Shown: positions 35,814 to 44,542, counted from the stretch's first letter. The stretch is 55,482 bases of DNA from Candidatus Mailhella merdavium (GCA_019119045.1 DWXS01000016.1:1-55482); one strand, 5' to 3'. Made by a program: numbers and translations. The notes: generated from the sequence alone by a model not told the origin.

Positions 35814-36936
35814 ATGCTGCAACTGGCGGAATTGCGTCCTCGCTGCGCCGCGCTTTCTGAACAATTCAATTCCCTCTGGGGGCGTCTTTGACCTGCCCTC
35901 GCGGGAGGCGCGTCTTGCAGAGATAGAACAGCTTATTTCAAAACCCGATGCCTGGAACGATCAGGAGGCTCTGACCCCCATACTGAAGGAAAAGAGCCGT
36001 CTGGAGAATGAGACGGCACGGTATCATGCCTTGCAGTCCGCTCATGCGGACATGCTCGACTGGCTTGAGCTTGCCGGAGAAGGTGAAGGCGGAGATGAAG
36101 CTCTTGAGGCTCTTTCGGAACAGGCGGACAAGCTGGAAGAACTGCTTACGTCCACGGAAATGACCATTCTGCTTTCCGGCGAAGCGGACAGGATGAACGC
36201 CATCATGGATATTCATCCCGGCGCGGGAGGGACGGAAGCGCAGGACTGGGCCGAAATGCTGGAGCGTATGTATCTGCGCTGGGCGGATGAGCAGGGGTTC
36301 AAGGCCACGATACTGGACAGCCTGCCCGGAGAAGAGGCGGGCATCAAAAGCGTGACCATGCGCATTGAGGGCGAAAATGCTTACGGGCTGCTTCAGGGAG
36401 AAAAGGGCATACATCGTCTGATTCGCATTTCTCCCTTCGATTCCTCCGGTCGGCGTCATACGTCCTTTGCCTCCGTGGATCTTCTGCCCGATGCCGGGGA
36501 TGAAATTTCCATCGAAATCAAGGAATCCGACTTGCGCATCGACGTTTACCGCGCCTCCGGAGCGGGAGGACAGCATGTGAACAAGACGGAATCGGCCGTG
36601 CGCATCACCCACCTGCCTACGGGGATTGTTGCCCAGTGCCAGAACGAAAAATCGCAGCACAGCAACAGGGAATCGGCCATGCGCATTCTTAAGGCGCGTC
36701 TTTACGAACATGAGCGCAGTAAGCGGGATGCTGCAAAGCAGGCCGATTACGCCGGAAAGGACGCCATTGCCTTTGGAAGTCAGATCCGTACCTATACCCT
36801 TCAGCCGTATCGGCTGGTGAAAGATCATCGCACAGGCTCGGAAATGGGAGATGTGGACGCCGTGCTGGACGGACGCATCAGTCAGTTTCTACGGGATTAT
36901 CTGTTGTATCGTCACGAACGGCAAATCCGTCCGTAG
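35814..36936 (+). CDS. prfB: Peptide chain release factor 2, expressed by programmed +1 frameshift
   Basis: The 25-codon first frame (starting MLQLAELRPRCAALSEQFN) ends at UGA 35889-35891 in the context CGT-CTT-TGA-C. A Shine-Dalgarno-like GGGGG at 35878-35882 sits 3 bases before the CTT slippery codon. A +1 shift continues as DLPSREARLAEIEQ to give about 373 residues. The stop-codon recognition tripeptide SPF is in IRISPFDSSGRRHTS, and the hydrolysis motif GGQ is in ASGAGGQHVNKTESA. RF2 reads UGA and UAA, so the shift rate falls when RF2 is abundant, an autoregulation known across bacteria. Without the shift only a 25-residue peptide is made. Confidence 0.96.
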
Positions 36937-36953
36937 AGGAATGGAAGGCCGAT

Positions 36954-37790
36954 ATGGATCCGGAAATCGAAGTCGCCATGAATCTGGCGGAAGAGCTGGA
37001 TCGCGTCTCACGTATTCTTGCGTGCGAGGCGGATGGGCAATCTTCGGAACATGATGGCGGATATTCAGGGCGAAAGCCTGCCCTGATCGTCTGGAGAGAA
37101 GTACCCGGACTGAAACGGGAAGTCTGGGATACGCTAAAGGCCGGAGGCAAATGTCCCGGGTGGCATGTCTGCGCTCCTGAGGAAAGAGCTGCTTCTCTTG
37201 CCTCCGGTCGACTTGATACGCGCAGGGAGGAAAGAACGGGGCTGTGGCGGCCGCTTCCCTTCATGGAAAGGCTGAAAGAGGAGCTGGCCCGTAATTCTCT
37301 TGCCGGACGTTGCGCGGCACTTGCGCTGTTTTCCGTCGCTTCTTCCTTTGCTGAAGCTGACAATTCTCTGTGCGCCGGACTGTGGGCGGCAGCTCGTCCC
37401 GGCGACGTGCCGGGCAGGGTTGACGAAGGTGGGCTTGGAGGCAAATTTTCCGGAACCGTGGGGCTTTTTCTGCCGGGGCGGGGAATTTTTCAGGCGCTTG
37501 CCCTGGCGGAAAAAATAGCCAGGGATGCGGACGAACATCTGGCCCGGGCCGGCCTCGGCGTTCGGACGCGGGCCGGTGTGGCCGCAAGCGCCGATTGTCA
37601 TGAGGAGCTTTCCCTGCTGTTGCGCCGCGCACGGCAGGCTCTGGAAAGTTCTTCCCGTCGCGACGATGCGACACTGGGCGAACGGGTGCGCCTGTACCGG
37701 GAAGATATCTCCGGCGAAGGACATGATGTGCATGAGACGCTGGTACAGGCCAGCGAAAAACGTTTTCTCTTTTTCGGCGGTACGATATGA
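36954..37790 (+). CDS. Degenerate GGDEF-like protein
   Basis: A 278-residue soluble protein. Residues about 100-255 follow the diguanylate cyclase fold: FMERLKEELARNSLAGRCAALALF, then GKFSGTVGLFLPGRG where the GGDEF turn should be, and RTRAGVAASADCHEELSLLLRRARQALESS as the C-terminal helices. The catalytic GGDEF is replaced by a GG-LGGKF sequence, so cyclase activity is unlikely. The N-terminal 100 residues are unassigned. It starts 17 bases after prfB and overlaps the MinD-like gene (ATGA), which suggests the two work together. GGDEF kinship is my reading of the pattern and should be checked by structure prediction. Confidence 0.65.
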   Translation: MDPEIEVAMNLAEELDRVSRILACEADGQSSEHDGGYSGRKPALIVWREVPGLKREVWDTLKAGGKCPGWHVCAPEERAASLASGRLDTRREERTGLWRPLPFMERLKEELARNSLAGRCAALALFSVASSFAEADNSLCAGLWAAARPGDVPGRVDEGGLGGKFSGTVGLFLPGRGIFQALALAEKIARDADEHLARAGLGVRTRAGVAASADCHEELSLLLRRARQALESSSRRDDATLGERVRLYREDISGEGHDVHETLVQASEKRFLFFGGTI

Positions 37791-38602
37791 AGGATGAGAC
37801 AACACTCAGCGTTGCGGTGATGAGCGGCAAGGGCGGCGTGGGCAAGAGCAATATTGCTCTCAACCTCGGCTACGCTCTGGCGCAGGCCGGGCATCCTCTG
37901 CTGCTCATGGATTGTGACCTCGGGCTTGCAAACCTTGATGTACTCCTTGGAATTGCCCCCGAGGGCAACCTCCAGCAGGTCATCATGGACGAGCGCGCTG
38001 CGTCCGATATCATTTATCCCATAAACGGGCAGGAACGGGGACGTTTTGATATCCTTCCCGCTGCATCCGGCGTACCGGAACTTGCGGAAATGAATGCGGA
38101 TATGCGTGATCTGCTCCTGCGTCGTCTGGAGCCGGAATTACAGAAATACAGCATTGTGCTGCTGGATCTCGGAGCGGGCATCAACGGGACAGTGCGCTCC
38201 TTTGCCGCCATGGCTGCCGTGCGTCTGGTGGTCATGACCCCGGAGCCTACCTCGTTGACGGACTCCTATTCTCTGATGAAAGTACTCAATGCACAGCTCG
38301 GGATCAGCGATTTCCTTGTGGTGGTCAACGATGTGGAAAGTCAGGATGAAGTACGGGCAATGTTCGACAGACTTTCCCTTGCCTGCGAACGATTTCTCGG
38401 TTTCACCCCCGTGCTGCTCGGTTCCGTCTGTCATGATCCGGCCATGCCCCGCGCCGTTTGCCGGCAGCAGCCGCTGCTTCAGACGGAGCCTGATGCTCCG
38501 GCCGCGCAGGATATTCTCCGCCTTTCGGGAGAACTGCTTAAAATTCGAGGGGTTATGGCAGACCGTCTGAAGGGAAATCCGGTGCTGAAAAATCTTGCCT
38601 GA
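37787..38602 (+). CDS. MinD/FlhG-like ParA-family ATPase
   Basis: A 271-residue deviant Walker ATPase. The P-loop with signature lysine is in VMSGKGGVGKSNIALNLG, Walker A' is LLMDCDLGLANLDVLLG, and the Walker B-like strand is IVLLDLGAGINGTVRSF. The GLANLDVLLG form is typical of FlhG/YlxH and MinD relatives that position flagella, chemoreceptors or other polar structures. No flagellar or min genes are nearby; a degenerate GGDEF protein is coupled upstream. The cargo is unknown. Confidence 0.85.
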   Translation: MKDETTLSVAVMSGKGGVGKSNIALNLGYALAQAGHPLLLMDCDLGLANLDVLLGIAPEGNLQQVIMDERAASDIIYPINGQERGRFDILPAASGVPELAEMNADMRDLLLRRLEPELQKYSIVLLDLGAGINGTVRSFAAMAAVRLVVMTPEPTSLTDSYSLMKVLNAQLGISDFLVVVNDVESQDEVRAMFDRLSLACERFLGFTPVLLGSVCHDPAMPRAVCRQQPLLQTEPDAPAAQDILRLSGELLKIRGVMADRLKGNPVLKNLA

Positions 38603-38623
38603 ATGGATAATTAAGACTAATAT
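38595..38623 (+). promoter_or_regulatory. Probable promoter of the HU/IHF-family gene
   Basis: TTGCCT (38595-38600, overlapping the end of the upstream gene) and TAATAT (38618-38623) are 17 bases apart. This gives a 5' UTR of about 57 bases. Confidence 0.65.
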
Positions 38624-38686
38624 TGTTTATAGCGATCTGTTCTGGCCATGGACATGCGTGCGAATCGACAAGGGAGCGGAGGTTCC

Positions 38687-38962
38687 ATGAATAAAAGTGA
38701 ACTTATCAAAACACTGGCGGAGCAGTCCAGTCTTTCGCTGGACGAAGCCACGATGGTTGTGAATACCTTTGTGGATTCCATGAAAAAGGCGTTACTAGAT
38801 GGCGATCGTGTGGAAATTCGAGGCTTTGGAAGCTTTAAGGTCAAGGAATACGAATCCTATTCCGGACGTAATCCTCGTACCGGCGACAAAGTAGAAGTAC
38901 GCCCGAAGCGTCTGCCCTTTTTCCGGGCCGGCAAAGAACTGAAGGAATTTCTTAATAGCTGA
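38687..38962 (+). CDS. HU/IHF-family DNA-binding protein
   Basis: A 91-residue histone-like protein that bends DNA as a dimer. It begins MNKSELIKTLAEQSSLSLDE and contains VEIRGFGSFKVKEYESYSGRNPRTGDKVEV, with the beta-arm proline-type tip RNPRTG. The C-terminal helix is FRAGKELKEFLNS. Sequence details (VEIRGFGSF, YxxYxGRNP) are closer to IHF-beta than to HU, but the subtype is not certain. ATG 38687 follows GGAGG; it has its own promoter and terminator. Confidence 0.92.
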   Translation: MNKSELIKTLAEQSSLSLDEATMVVNTFVDSMKKALLDGDRVEIRGFGSFKVKEYESYSGRNPRTGDKVEVRPKRLPFFRAGKELKEFLNS

Positions 38963-39002
38963 AGCCTTTCTATCCATCCATACGTTTTCTGAAAATACGG
39001 TA

Positions 39003-39027
39003 AGCCCGGTTCTCCGGGCTTTTTTTA
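39003..39027 (+). terminator. Intrinsic terminator of the HU/IHF-family gene
   Basis: AGCCCGG and CCGGGCT pair around a TTCT loop and are followed by a run of about seven T. Confidence 0.9.
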
Positions 39028-39303
39028 TGGCTGATTCGGCAGGATATATGCTTTTCCCGTTATGCCGTCATGAATGAAAATACGAGCGGAGACATTGTAA
39101 TGCCGTACACTATGAACTTCCGTTTTCAGGCGATAGACGCGCAGTTTCATTCATGTTCCTGAATATGGAGTCGTACCGCAACGTTTATGTCGGCAGGCGG
39201 AACAGATCATTGTCTGAAGGATTTGAAGGGGAGGAGCAGGCGGCCGGATGAAAAGTTCGGCCCGAAGCAGTGTTTTCAGAAAATATTGCCGCGCATGACG
39301 CGA

Positions 39304-39338
39304 TAAAAAAGAGGGGGAAAGAGTTTCCTCTTTCCCCC
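39304..39338 (-). terminator. Intrinsic terminator of the porin gene
   Basis: On the minus strand GGGGGAAAGAG and CTCTTTCCCCC form an 11-bp stem with a GAAA loop, followed by CTCTTTTTT. It lies about 60 bases past the porin stop. Confidence 0.9.
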
Positions 39339-39400
39339 TTCTGAACGAACGTATCTGCAGAATACGAATTGTTCAGCATCTACCCCGTACGGGGCAGAAA

Positions 39401-40798
39401 CTAGAACTCATAGGTGAAGTTCAGGGTGCCGCGGAAGATGTTGTCGTAGTCCCGACCCCAGACCTTTTCGTCGAAATCGGTCACGAGGTAGGAGAGCAGC
39501 AGATTCGCGGTCAGGTTTTCATACAGCTTGTAGCTGTTCATGAAGTCGATGGACCAGGCGGAGTCGGCGGTGGTCATGTAGCCGATGGGGCCATCGTTCT
39601 TGTGGTTGACAAAGGTCGCAGACGTGGCCGGGCCAGTGACGCGATTGGTGTTGTTGGTGCCCTGGAAGTAGGTCACGGAGAGCTGGTGGCTCAAATCCTG
39701 AATGAAGGAGACATCCTTCACACCGAGCTGCACGCCCCAGGTGCCAGCGGCGCTGCAGACGTCGGGGGTACCGGAGATCTGGCTGTAGTAGTCGAAATAG
39801 ATTCCGGAAGGATCGAAGGCTGCGGAACCGTCCACAGAGAGCAGGCGACCGCTGTCTTCGGAATCGGCGTCATCGCCGGAGGCATACCAGCCGCGCAGGA
39901 AGGGGGTGGCCATGCTGAGGCGCATTTCCGCGCCGAGGGCGGCATACCAGCCGGAACGTTCGGCGGTGTGATCGGCGTCGTTGCCGCTGTACAGGAAGTC
40001 AGCGGTGAACTTGAAGGGATCGAACATGGTCAGTTCGCCGCCGAGGCCCACCCAGTAGGCGGTGGTATTTTCATTGGAGACGTCGCCCAGCATATCAAAG
40101 GTCGAGGGACCTGCGATCACGTTGCCCGCAGCGTTGTATTCTGCACCGGCCATGCTGCCGACGAAGCCCACCATACCCCAGGGAGTGACCTTGAAGCCGT
40201 CGCCGGTCACATCAAGCGAAAGGTAGGCGAGGTCGACGCTGCTGTGAGGCCTATGCGGGTTATCCCACTTGTTGACTTCCGCAGCGGGACGCAGCCAGCC
40301 GATGTTCAGAGCCACCATGTCGTTGATCGGGGCGGACACGACCACGCCGTCGATCACATCGTCAAGAACAGAGGAGCCGAAGGTGTAGGAAGGCAGGGCC
40401 ACGGACTGACGGCCCATGCGAACCAGCACGTTGGTGTTGGGAACGATCCAGTCCAGGTAGGCGAGACGGGCGGTCACGCCCGCGCCGGTGCCGCCGGTGC
40501 CGGCGGTGCCCCAGTTGTATTCATTGGTGTCGCCGTCGGTGACCTGCAGCTGCACGCGACCGGACACATATTCGCTGGCAACCAGGTCGAAGTTGATACG
40601 GATACGCTGAGCGGCCTTGAAGGTGCCATCGCTGGAACCTTTATGATTTTTTGCCGCACCGTAGTCGTTGTACATATTGTCGGCAAAGGTGAAAGCAGTC
40701 TGCCATTCGCCGGACACCTTCATGTCCACAGCGGAGGCGCCGTTGGCGGTGGAGAACACCATGCCCGCGGCCAGAATAAGCGTCACGAGCTTTTTCAT
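39401..40798 (-). CDS. Outer-membrane trimeric-type porin
   Basis: A 465-residue beta-barrel protein. The signal peptide MKKLVTLILAAGMVFSTANG cleaves after ASA. The mature chain is acidic, with alternating strand patterns (RIRINFDLVASEYVSGRVQLQV, VLVRMGRQSVALPSY) and the C-terminal Phe required for BAM-dependent assembly (LNFTYEF). It resembles the abundant homotrimeric porins of Desulfovibrio species; solute preference is unknown. It is strongly expressed by the look of it: a good promoter, a 5' UTR of about 120 bases, and a strong terminator. Confidence 0.9.
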   Translation of the reverse strand: MKKLVTLILAAGMVFSTANGASAVDMKVSGEWQTAFTFADNMYNDYGAAKNHKGSSDGTFKAAQRIRINFDLVASEYVSGRVQLQVTDGDTNEYNWGTAGTGGTGAGVTARLAYLDWIVPNTNVLVRMGRQSVALPSYTFGSSVLDDVIDGVVVSAPINDMVALNIGWLRPAAEVNKWDNPHRPHSSVDLAYLSLDVTGDGFKVTPWGMVGFVGSMAGAEYNAAGNVIAGPSTFDMLGDVSNENTTAYWVGLGGELTMFDPFKFTADFLYSGNDADHTAERSGWYAALGAEMRLSMATPFLRGWYASGDDADSEDSGRLLSVDGSAAFDPSGIYFDYYSQISGTPDVCSAAGTWGVQLGVKDVSFIQDLSHQLSVTYFQGTNNTNRVTGPATSATFVNHKNDGPIGYMTTADSAWSIDFMNSYKLYENLTANLLLSYLVTDFDEKVWGRDYDNIFRGTLNFTYEF

Positions 40799-42009
40799 GA
40801 TACCACATCCTTGAAAAAAGTTGAAAAACTGAACTCTGTTTTCAGAGCAGAAAGAAGCGTTTCTCTTGCCCTTAACGAACCATCCCTAAAGATCCGTATA
40901 TTAGAAATCGCTTCAACAAATCGGATTCTAATCACTCCTTTTTCGGGATGCAAGGACAAAATACCAAAAAGTAAATTTTTTTTGACAGGAGTTTTTTCAA
41001 AGTTAAAAGATTATATGAGAATAAATGATAATTGAAATAAAATGTAACAAAAAGAAATATAGCAAGTTGTACGCCTAACAATATGCAACAGTACGCAGCA
41101 TTTTTTTTATCGTATCCGATTAGGGAGCATGGAAGAGACATTGCAGGAGAAAGCCGTCTCGAGGAGTGTTTATAGAATGTTTTTTATTTCTCAATTTCGT
41201 GGAGACGTTACAGGGCCGAAAGGTCTGAAGCCGGGAAAGCTTTTTTTTGCGATTTTTACTAATATATTTCAATATATTATAAATTATAAGAGGGGTGATG
41301 CGCTGAAGAATCCGGTGTCGTCCAGGGGGCTGAGTTTTGTCAGAACCAGGTATATGCGCGGTATGCGCATGCCGGTAAGATGGCATGCAACGTGTCGCTG
41401 TTCGGGGGAAGCTTTTAAATCCGCATTGAAAAGAAGTATCGCTTGGCGCGGGCATTGTCTCCGGCAAGCCGCAGGCAGTCGGAACCGGACAGGCCTCACG
41501 TGTTGTTGTGTTAACGTCGAATTTGCCGGGAAGCCTGAACTAATCCTTCATCAACATTTTCAGTGGGGCAGGGGCGTTGTGCTGTTGAAGACGGAGAAAA
41601 TATGTGTTCCGGGTCTCTCGATGGCAACAGCGGAGGAGACGTTCATCAGAGAAAATCCGAGCCTGACGTAAAAATGGTATAAGGAAGTTTTACGATATAT
41701 TATTCGAAGATGCGGAGCATATTCCGACAAAGAAAAGATGGAATGTAAAAGAGAAACATTGCTTCATATATATGTTGCTTTGAACGGAGGAGCATTGCAG
41801 GATAACCGTACGCGAGTTGTTGTTTTCGGTAATAAGGGAAATGGGAAGATTGTATTTAGCTCATAATCGTCACCTTCAATTCATGCCTGTGGTCTGTCGA
41901 TTCAAACCATGCTGTCCGCAGGATGAACTTTTTTCTTTCAAAACGCGAGGCTTCAGGGCAGAATGAAGACAGGGACGGTATTCGTCCTATAAAGGACTGG
42001 GAGGCCGTT
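40799..42009. other. Long AT-rich intergenic region between porin and coiled-coil genes
   Basis: About 1.2 kb, the longest non-coding stretch in the window. The left part holds the porin promoter and UTR. The right part is AT-rich (long A/T runs near 41000, 41260 and 41690-41770). A 180-codon plus frame from 41129 is open but uses rare AGG/AGA/ATA codons, has its Shine-Dalgarno only 2 bases from the ATG, and shows no family motif. I do not call it a gene. Confidence 0.5.
40925..40953 (-). promoter_or_regulatory. Porin promoter
   Basis: On the minus strand TTGCAT (40948-40953) and TAGAAT (40925-40930) are exactly 17 bases apart. Transcription should start near 40918, leaving a 5' UTR of about 120 bases. 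The region further upstream is very AT-rich, as is common for highly expressed porin genes. Confidence 0.75.
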
Positions 42010-42423
42010 ATGCGTAAGAATGGTGATATCGGGCTGGAAGGCGGCGGAGTGCTTGATGCGGATATCAGTCGCGCGCTGCGGGAGAGCGCGCCGACGGTGA
42101 GGCAGAGCATAGAGGAATGGCTGCGGCAGTCTCTTGCAGCCAAGGAAGCTCGGGAAGCCCGCATGGAGGAGATGCGCCTGTACCTTGCCAGTACGCGCGA
42201 CGATCGCGAACGTCGCGTGCGCGAACAGGCAGAAGCCTGGGAACGTAAAAAAGCCATGCTGGAGGATAAGGTGGAGATTCTGGGCTACAGTCTGGAAACT
42301 CCGGGAGAAATCCTCGCGGAGGAGGCCGCACCCGGCGACGGCGGCCTGATCAAGGCTTCGGAACGGGCCAGGGAAGCTCTGGAAAAAGATATGGAATTCC
42401 ATCTGGTTCAAGCCAGGGCATGA
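42010..42423 (+). CDS. Small charged helical protein of unknown function
   Basis: A 137-residue soluble protein. Residues about 25-100 are a long charged helix with probable coiled coil (EWLRQSLAAKEAREARMEEM, then RDDRERRVREQAEAWERKKA). No signal peptide or Cys is present. ATG 42010 has GGGAGG 6 bases upstream; a longer frame from 41923 is less likely. It precedes the degenerate CCA-enzyme-like gene by 97 bases, and the two are probably co-expressed. I do not recognise a family. Confidence 0.7.
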   Translation: MRKNGDIGLEGGGVLDADISRALRESAPTVRQSIEEWLRQSLAAKEAREARMEEMRLYLASTRDDRERRVREQAEAWERKKAMLEDKVEILGYSLETPGEILAEEAAPGDGGLIKASERAREALEKDMEFHLVQARA

Positions 42424-42520
42424 GGTCCTTTCGAAGCTGCGCCCTTTGCATTGCCGTTCGGATGAAAATATGCGAAAGTCGGGCAGCCCGGCGGAAAGCC
42501 GGCAAGCAAAGGAGCCTCCC

Positions 42521-43852
42521 ATGCCCGTAAAAGAAGCCACAAGCTTGTGCAAAACCATACTGCGCAACGGTTACGACGCATATATCATCAATACCGCTCT
42601 TCAGATACAGCTGCATGAAATGACAGGTCTCAAGGAGCTGGACATTGCCTGCGAACCGGATTTTGAGACGCTGGGCAAATTGTTCCCGAACCTTGCCCGG
42701 AGCAGCGAGGAAGAGGTTATCGGCACCCTGTTCAGCGAGGAGACGGGGATACTCTATCGCTTTTATCCCACAGATGTCAGCGACGCCTCCCATCCGGAAA
42801 TGGTGGTACGCCGGATTACTCCGCATATGCAGGAAGCCCTGCGCGCAGCTTCGGAAGAAAAATACGGCGCGGTTATGCGTCTGAGCAGCTTTCTCAATTC
42901 CGACAAGGTAATCGAGGATGTGAGCTGCGGCTGCGTCCGGCTGGCGGGCATACCTCAGCTGACGCTCGCCCGGAATTATACGCTGGCCATACGGGTACTG
43001 CGTATGGCGGCGAATTATGATTTGCCCGTGGATCCCGCGACCTGGGTGGCCATTGTGCAATCTTCAGGCCGCATAGCGGATTATGTGCCTTCCAGCGAAT
43101 TTGTGAAGGAATGGCGTCAGGTGGCTGCGGAAAACATGTGGCGTTTTGTTCAGCTGCTGGCGGATTCTGCCATATTGCCCGGACTTATACCTGAAGTCGC
43201 TGCGCTCGCCTCTCTGCGTCAGAACAGCGGCAAGCTGGTGGACGAGGAACAAAGCGTATTCCAGCATACTATTGACTGTATGCGCTATTATCCCGAGGAA
43301 AAGCTGCATCACGACTGGATCGGCGTGGTGGGCGTACTTTTTCAGAACGTCGGCAAATTGTACACGGCGGAACGCAACGGCACGCGCTGGACGTTTTTCC
43401 AGCATCATCGAGTAGGTGCGAAAGTAACGCGCAAGATTCTGCGGCGTCTTCATTTCGAACAGGAAGATATTGATACCATCTGCGAACTGGTGCGTAATCA
43501 GCTCCGTTTCCAGTCCATGATGACGGATCGCGGCATCCGCCGTTTCCTCTCGCTGCCCGACACGGAACGTCTGATAGAAATGGCGCGGGCCAACATCAAG
43601 GCGCAGGCAGACGGCAACTACACCAACTTTAATCATAATCTCAAATATCTTGAGCGGGCGGAAAAACCGTTGGAAATGGTGGAACCTCTGCTCAACGGCA
43701 ACGAGATTATGGAGTTCACCGGGCTGCCTCCGGGACCGGAAGTCGGCATCATCCGCGAAGCTCTGCTTCAGGCCCAGATCCGGGGAGAAGTGACGGATAC
43801 CTCTTCTGCGGTTGCCTTTGTACGGAGCTGTCTGCGCGATATGGAAAAATAG
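42521..43852 (+). CDS. Degenerate CCA-adding-enzyme-like protein (inactive nucleotidyltransferase plus HD fold)
   Basis: A 443-residue protein with the layout of bacterial CCA-adding enzymes. Residues about 15-150 align with the nucleotidyltransferase head (LKELDIACEPDFETLGKLFP resembling the D-x-D-x-A-T stretch), but only one Asp of the catalytic pair remains and the Gly-rich GG-RD loop is absent. Residues about 150-235 resemble the neck and body (IRVLRMAANYDLPVDPATW). The HD-like region begins at FQHTIDCMRYY, yet the HD pair reads QN in VLFQNVGKLY. The tail LPPGPEVGIIREALLQAQIRGEVT is a clear CCA-enzyme C-terminus. ATG 42521 has AAGGAG 7 bases upstream. Probably a pseudoenzyme or RNA-binding paralogue. 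Confidence 0.75.
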   Translation: MPVKEATSLCKTILRNGYDAYIINTALQIQLHEMTGLKELDIACEPDFETLGKLFPNLARSSEEEVIGTLFSEETGILYRFYPTDVSDASHPEMVVRRITPHMQEALRAASEEKYGAVMRLSSFLNSDKVIEDVSCGCVRLAGIPQLTLARNYTLAIRVLRMAANYDLPVDPATWVAIVQSSGRIADYVPSSEFVKEWRQVAAENMWRFVQLLADSAILPGLIPEVAALASLRQNSGKLVDEEQSVFQHTIDCMRYYPEEKLHHDWIGVVGVLFQNVGKLYTAERNGTRWTFFQHHRVGAKVTRKILRRLHFEQEDIDTICELVRNQLRFQSMMTDRGIRRFLSLPDTERLIEMARANIKAQADGNYTNFNHNLKYLERAEKPLEMVEPLLNGNEIMEFTGLPPGPEVGIIREALLQAQIRGEVTDTSSAVAFVRSCLRDMEK

Positions 43853-43903
43853 CGTTGCCGGATTGATGTCCGGATATGCCTGTTGAGCGTGAACCAGAAA
43901 AAG

Positions 43904-43934
43904 GCGGCGATCCCGAAAAGAGGATCGCCGCTTT
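43904..43934 (+). terminator. Terminator after the CCA-enzyme-like gene
   Basis: GCGGCGATCC and GGATCGCCGC form a perfect 10-bp stem with an 8-base loop, flanked by A5 and TTT. It sits about 50 bases past the stop. Confidence 0.65.
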
Positions 43935-43975
43935 CGTGTGTTAAGAGAGGTAGCTGCAATTCAGGAGGCCATGTT

Positions 43976-44131
43976 CCGGAGCATTCGCGCCTCCGCCGGA
44001 GCTTGTTCTGCTGTTCATACCTGTATGCTTTGCGGGGAGTCCGTCGGGGGCTACGCCGCAAATAGTAAGTACATTGCGGTCTGGCCTCGCAGCGCAGTTA
44101 TTACTTCATGGGATTCCGGGAGTATGTTCAA
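43976..44131 (+). repeat. Dispersed intergenic repeat, copy A
   Basis: It shares with copy B (46668-46832) the near-identical block CGCCTCCGCCGGAGCTTG, then TCTGC, CTGTATGCT, GGGGGCTAC and CCGCAA, and the closing GAGTATGTTCAA. It shares GGCCTCGCAGCGCAG with copy C. It lies 3' of the flavin enoate reductase gene, with copy B on the other side in the same orientation. Confidence 0.75.
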
Positions 44132-44542
44132 CAGGAGCATACTCCGGCATTCCGTTCAGAGTGTGCTTGCAGATTTCGACGTTTACTCTGGTAAAGGGAG
44201 CGTACATTACGGCGCAGACAGGGGCTGCAGGCAGCGGCAGTTCCCGCTTCTGAAAGCGGACAGGCACGGATCGTGGCTTGTTGTTCAGGCGTCGGACAGA
44301 GGGGAATTTCCGGTACGGAGAGGAGATGCACGCGGGGAAACAGAAAGACTTCGGAATTCAGGTCCTGCCGTTTTTCATGAATTCGGCGCAGTTCAATTTC
44401 GTGGAGCAGCGAGAGTCTGCATCATCCGGGCGAAGCGGGCAGGGAACTGGGCAGGGCTAGAGGAGTTGCCCCGTTTCGGGAACCGGCCGGGAAGGGATTC
44501 CCGACCGGGAGAATACGAAGGGTATTGTTGCGAAGGACAGTG

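Larger units (their letters stand above)
38963..39400. other. Intergenic region between HU/IHF and porin genes
   Basis: About 440 bases between converging genes. It holds terminators at both ends and an 11-base inverted repeat, CATGAATGAAA at 39069-39079 and TTTCATTCATG at 39145-39155. A 30-codon frame from 39071 has no ribosome binding site and is not called. Confidence 0.45.
43853..44542. other. Intergenic region with a terminator and repeat copy A
   Basis: About 690 bases between converging genes. From left to right it holds the terminator at 43904, repeat copy A (43976-44131), a GGAGTATG/CATACTCC hairpin just after it (44119-44147), and a hairpin CCGGCCGGGAA/TTCCCGACCGG (44483-44508) near the oxidoreductase stop. 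No gene is visible in the remainder. Confidence 0.55.

Noticed and set aside
36031..36936. prfB as a short protein starting at an internal ATG
   Set aside because: The upstream frame plus the +1 shift site restores a full-length RF2; the internal start would lose the N-terminal domain.
39071..39163. 30-codon frame starting MNENTSGDIV
   Set aside because: No ribosome binding site, and it lies between two terminators of converging genes.
41129..41671. 180-codon plus-strand frame in the gap after the porin
   Set aside because: Shine-Dalgarno only 2 bases from the ATG, rare AGG/AGA/ATA codons, no family pattern; left as non-coding but worth a transcript check.
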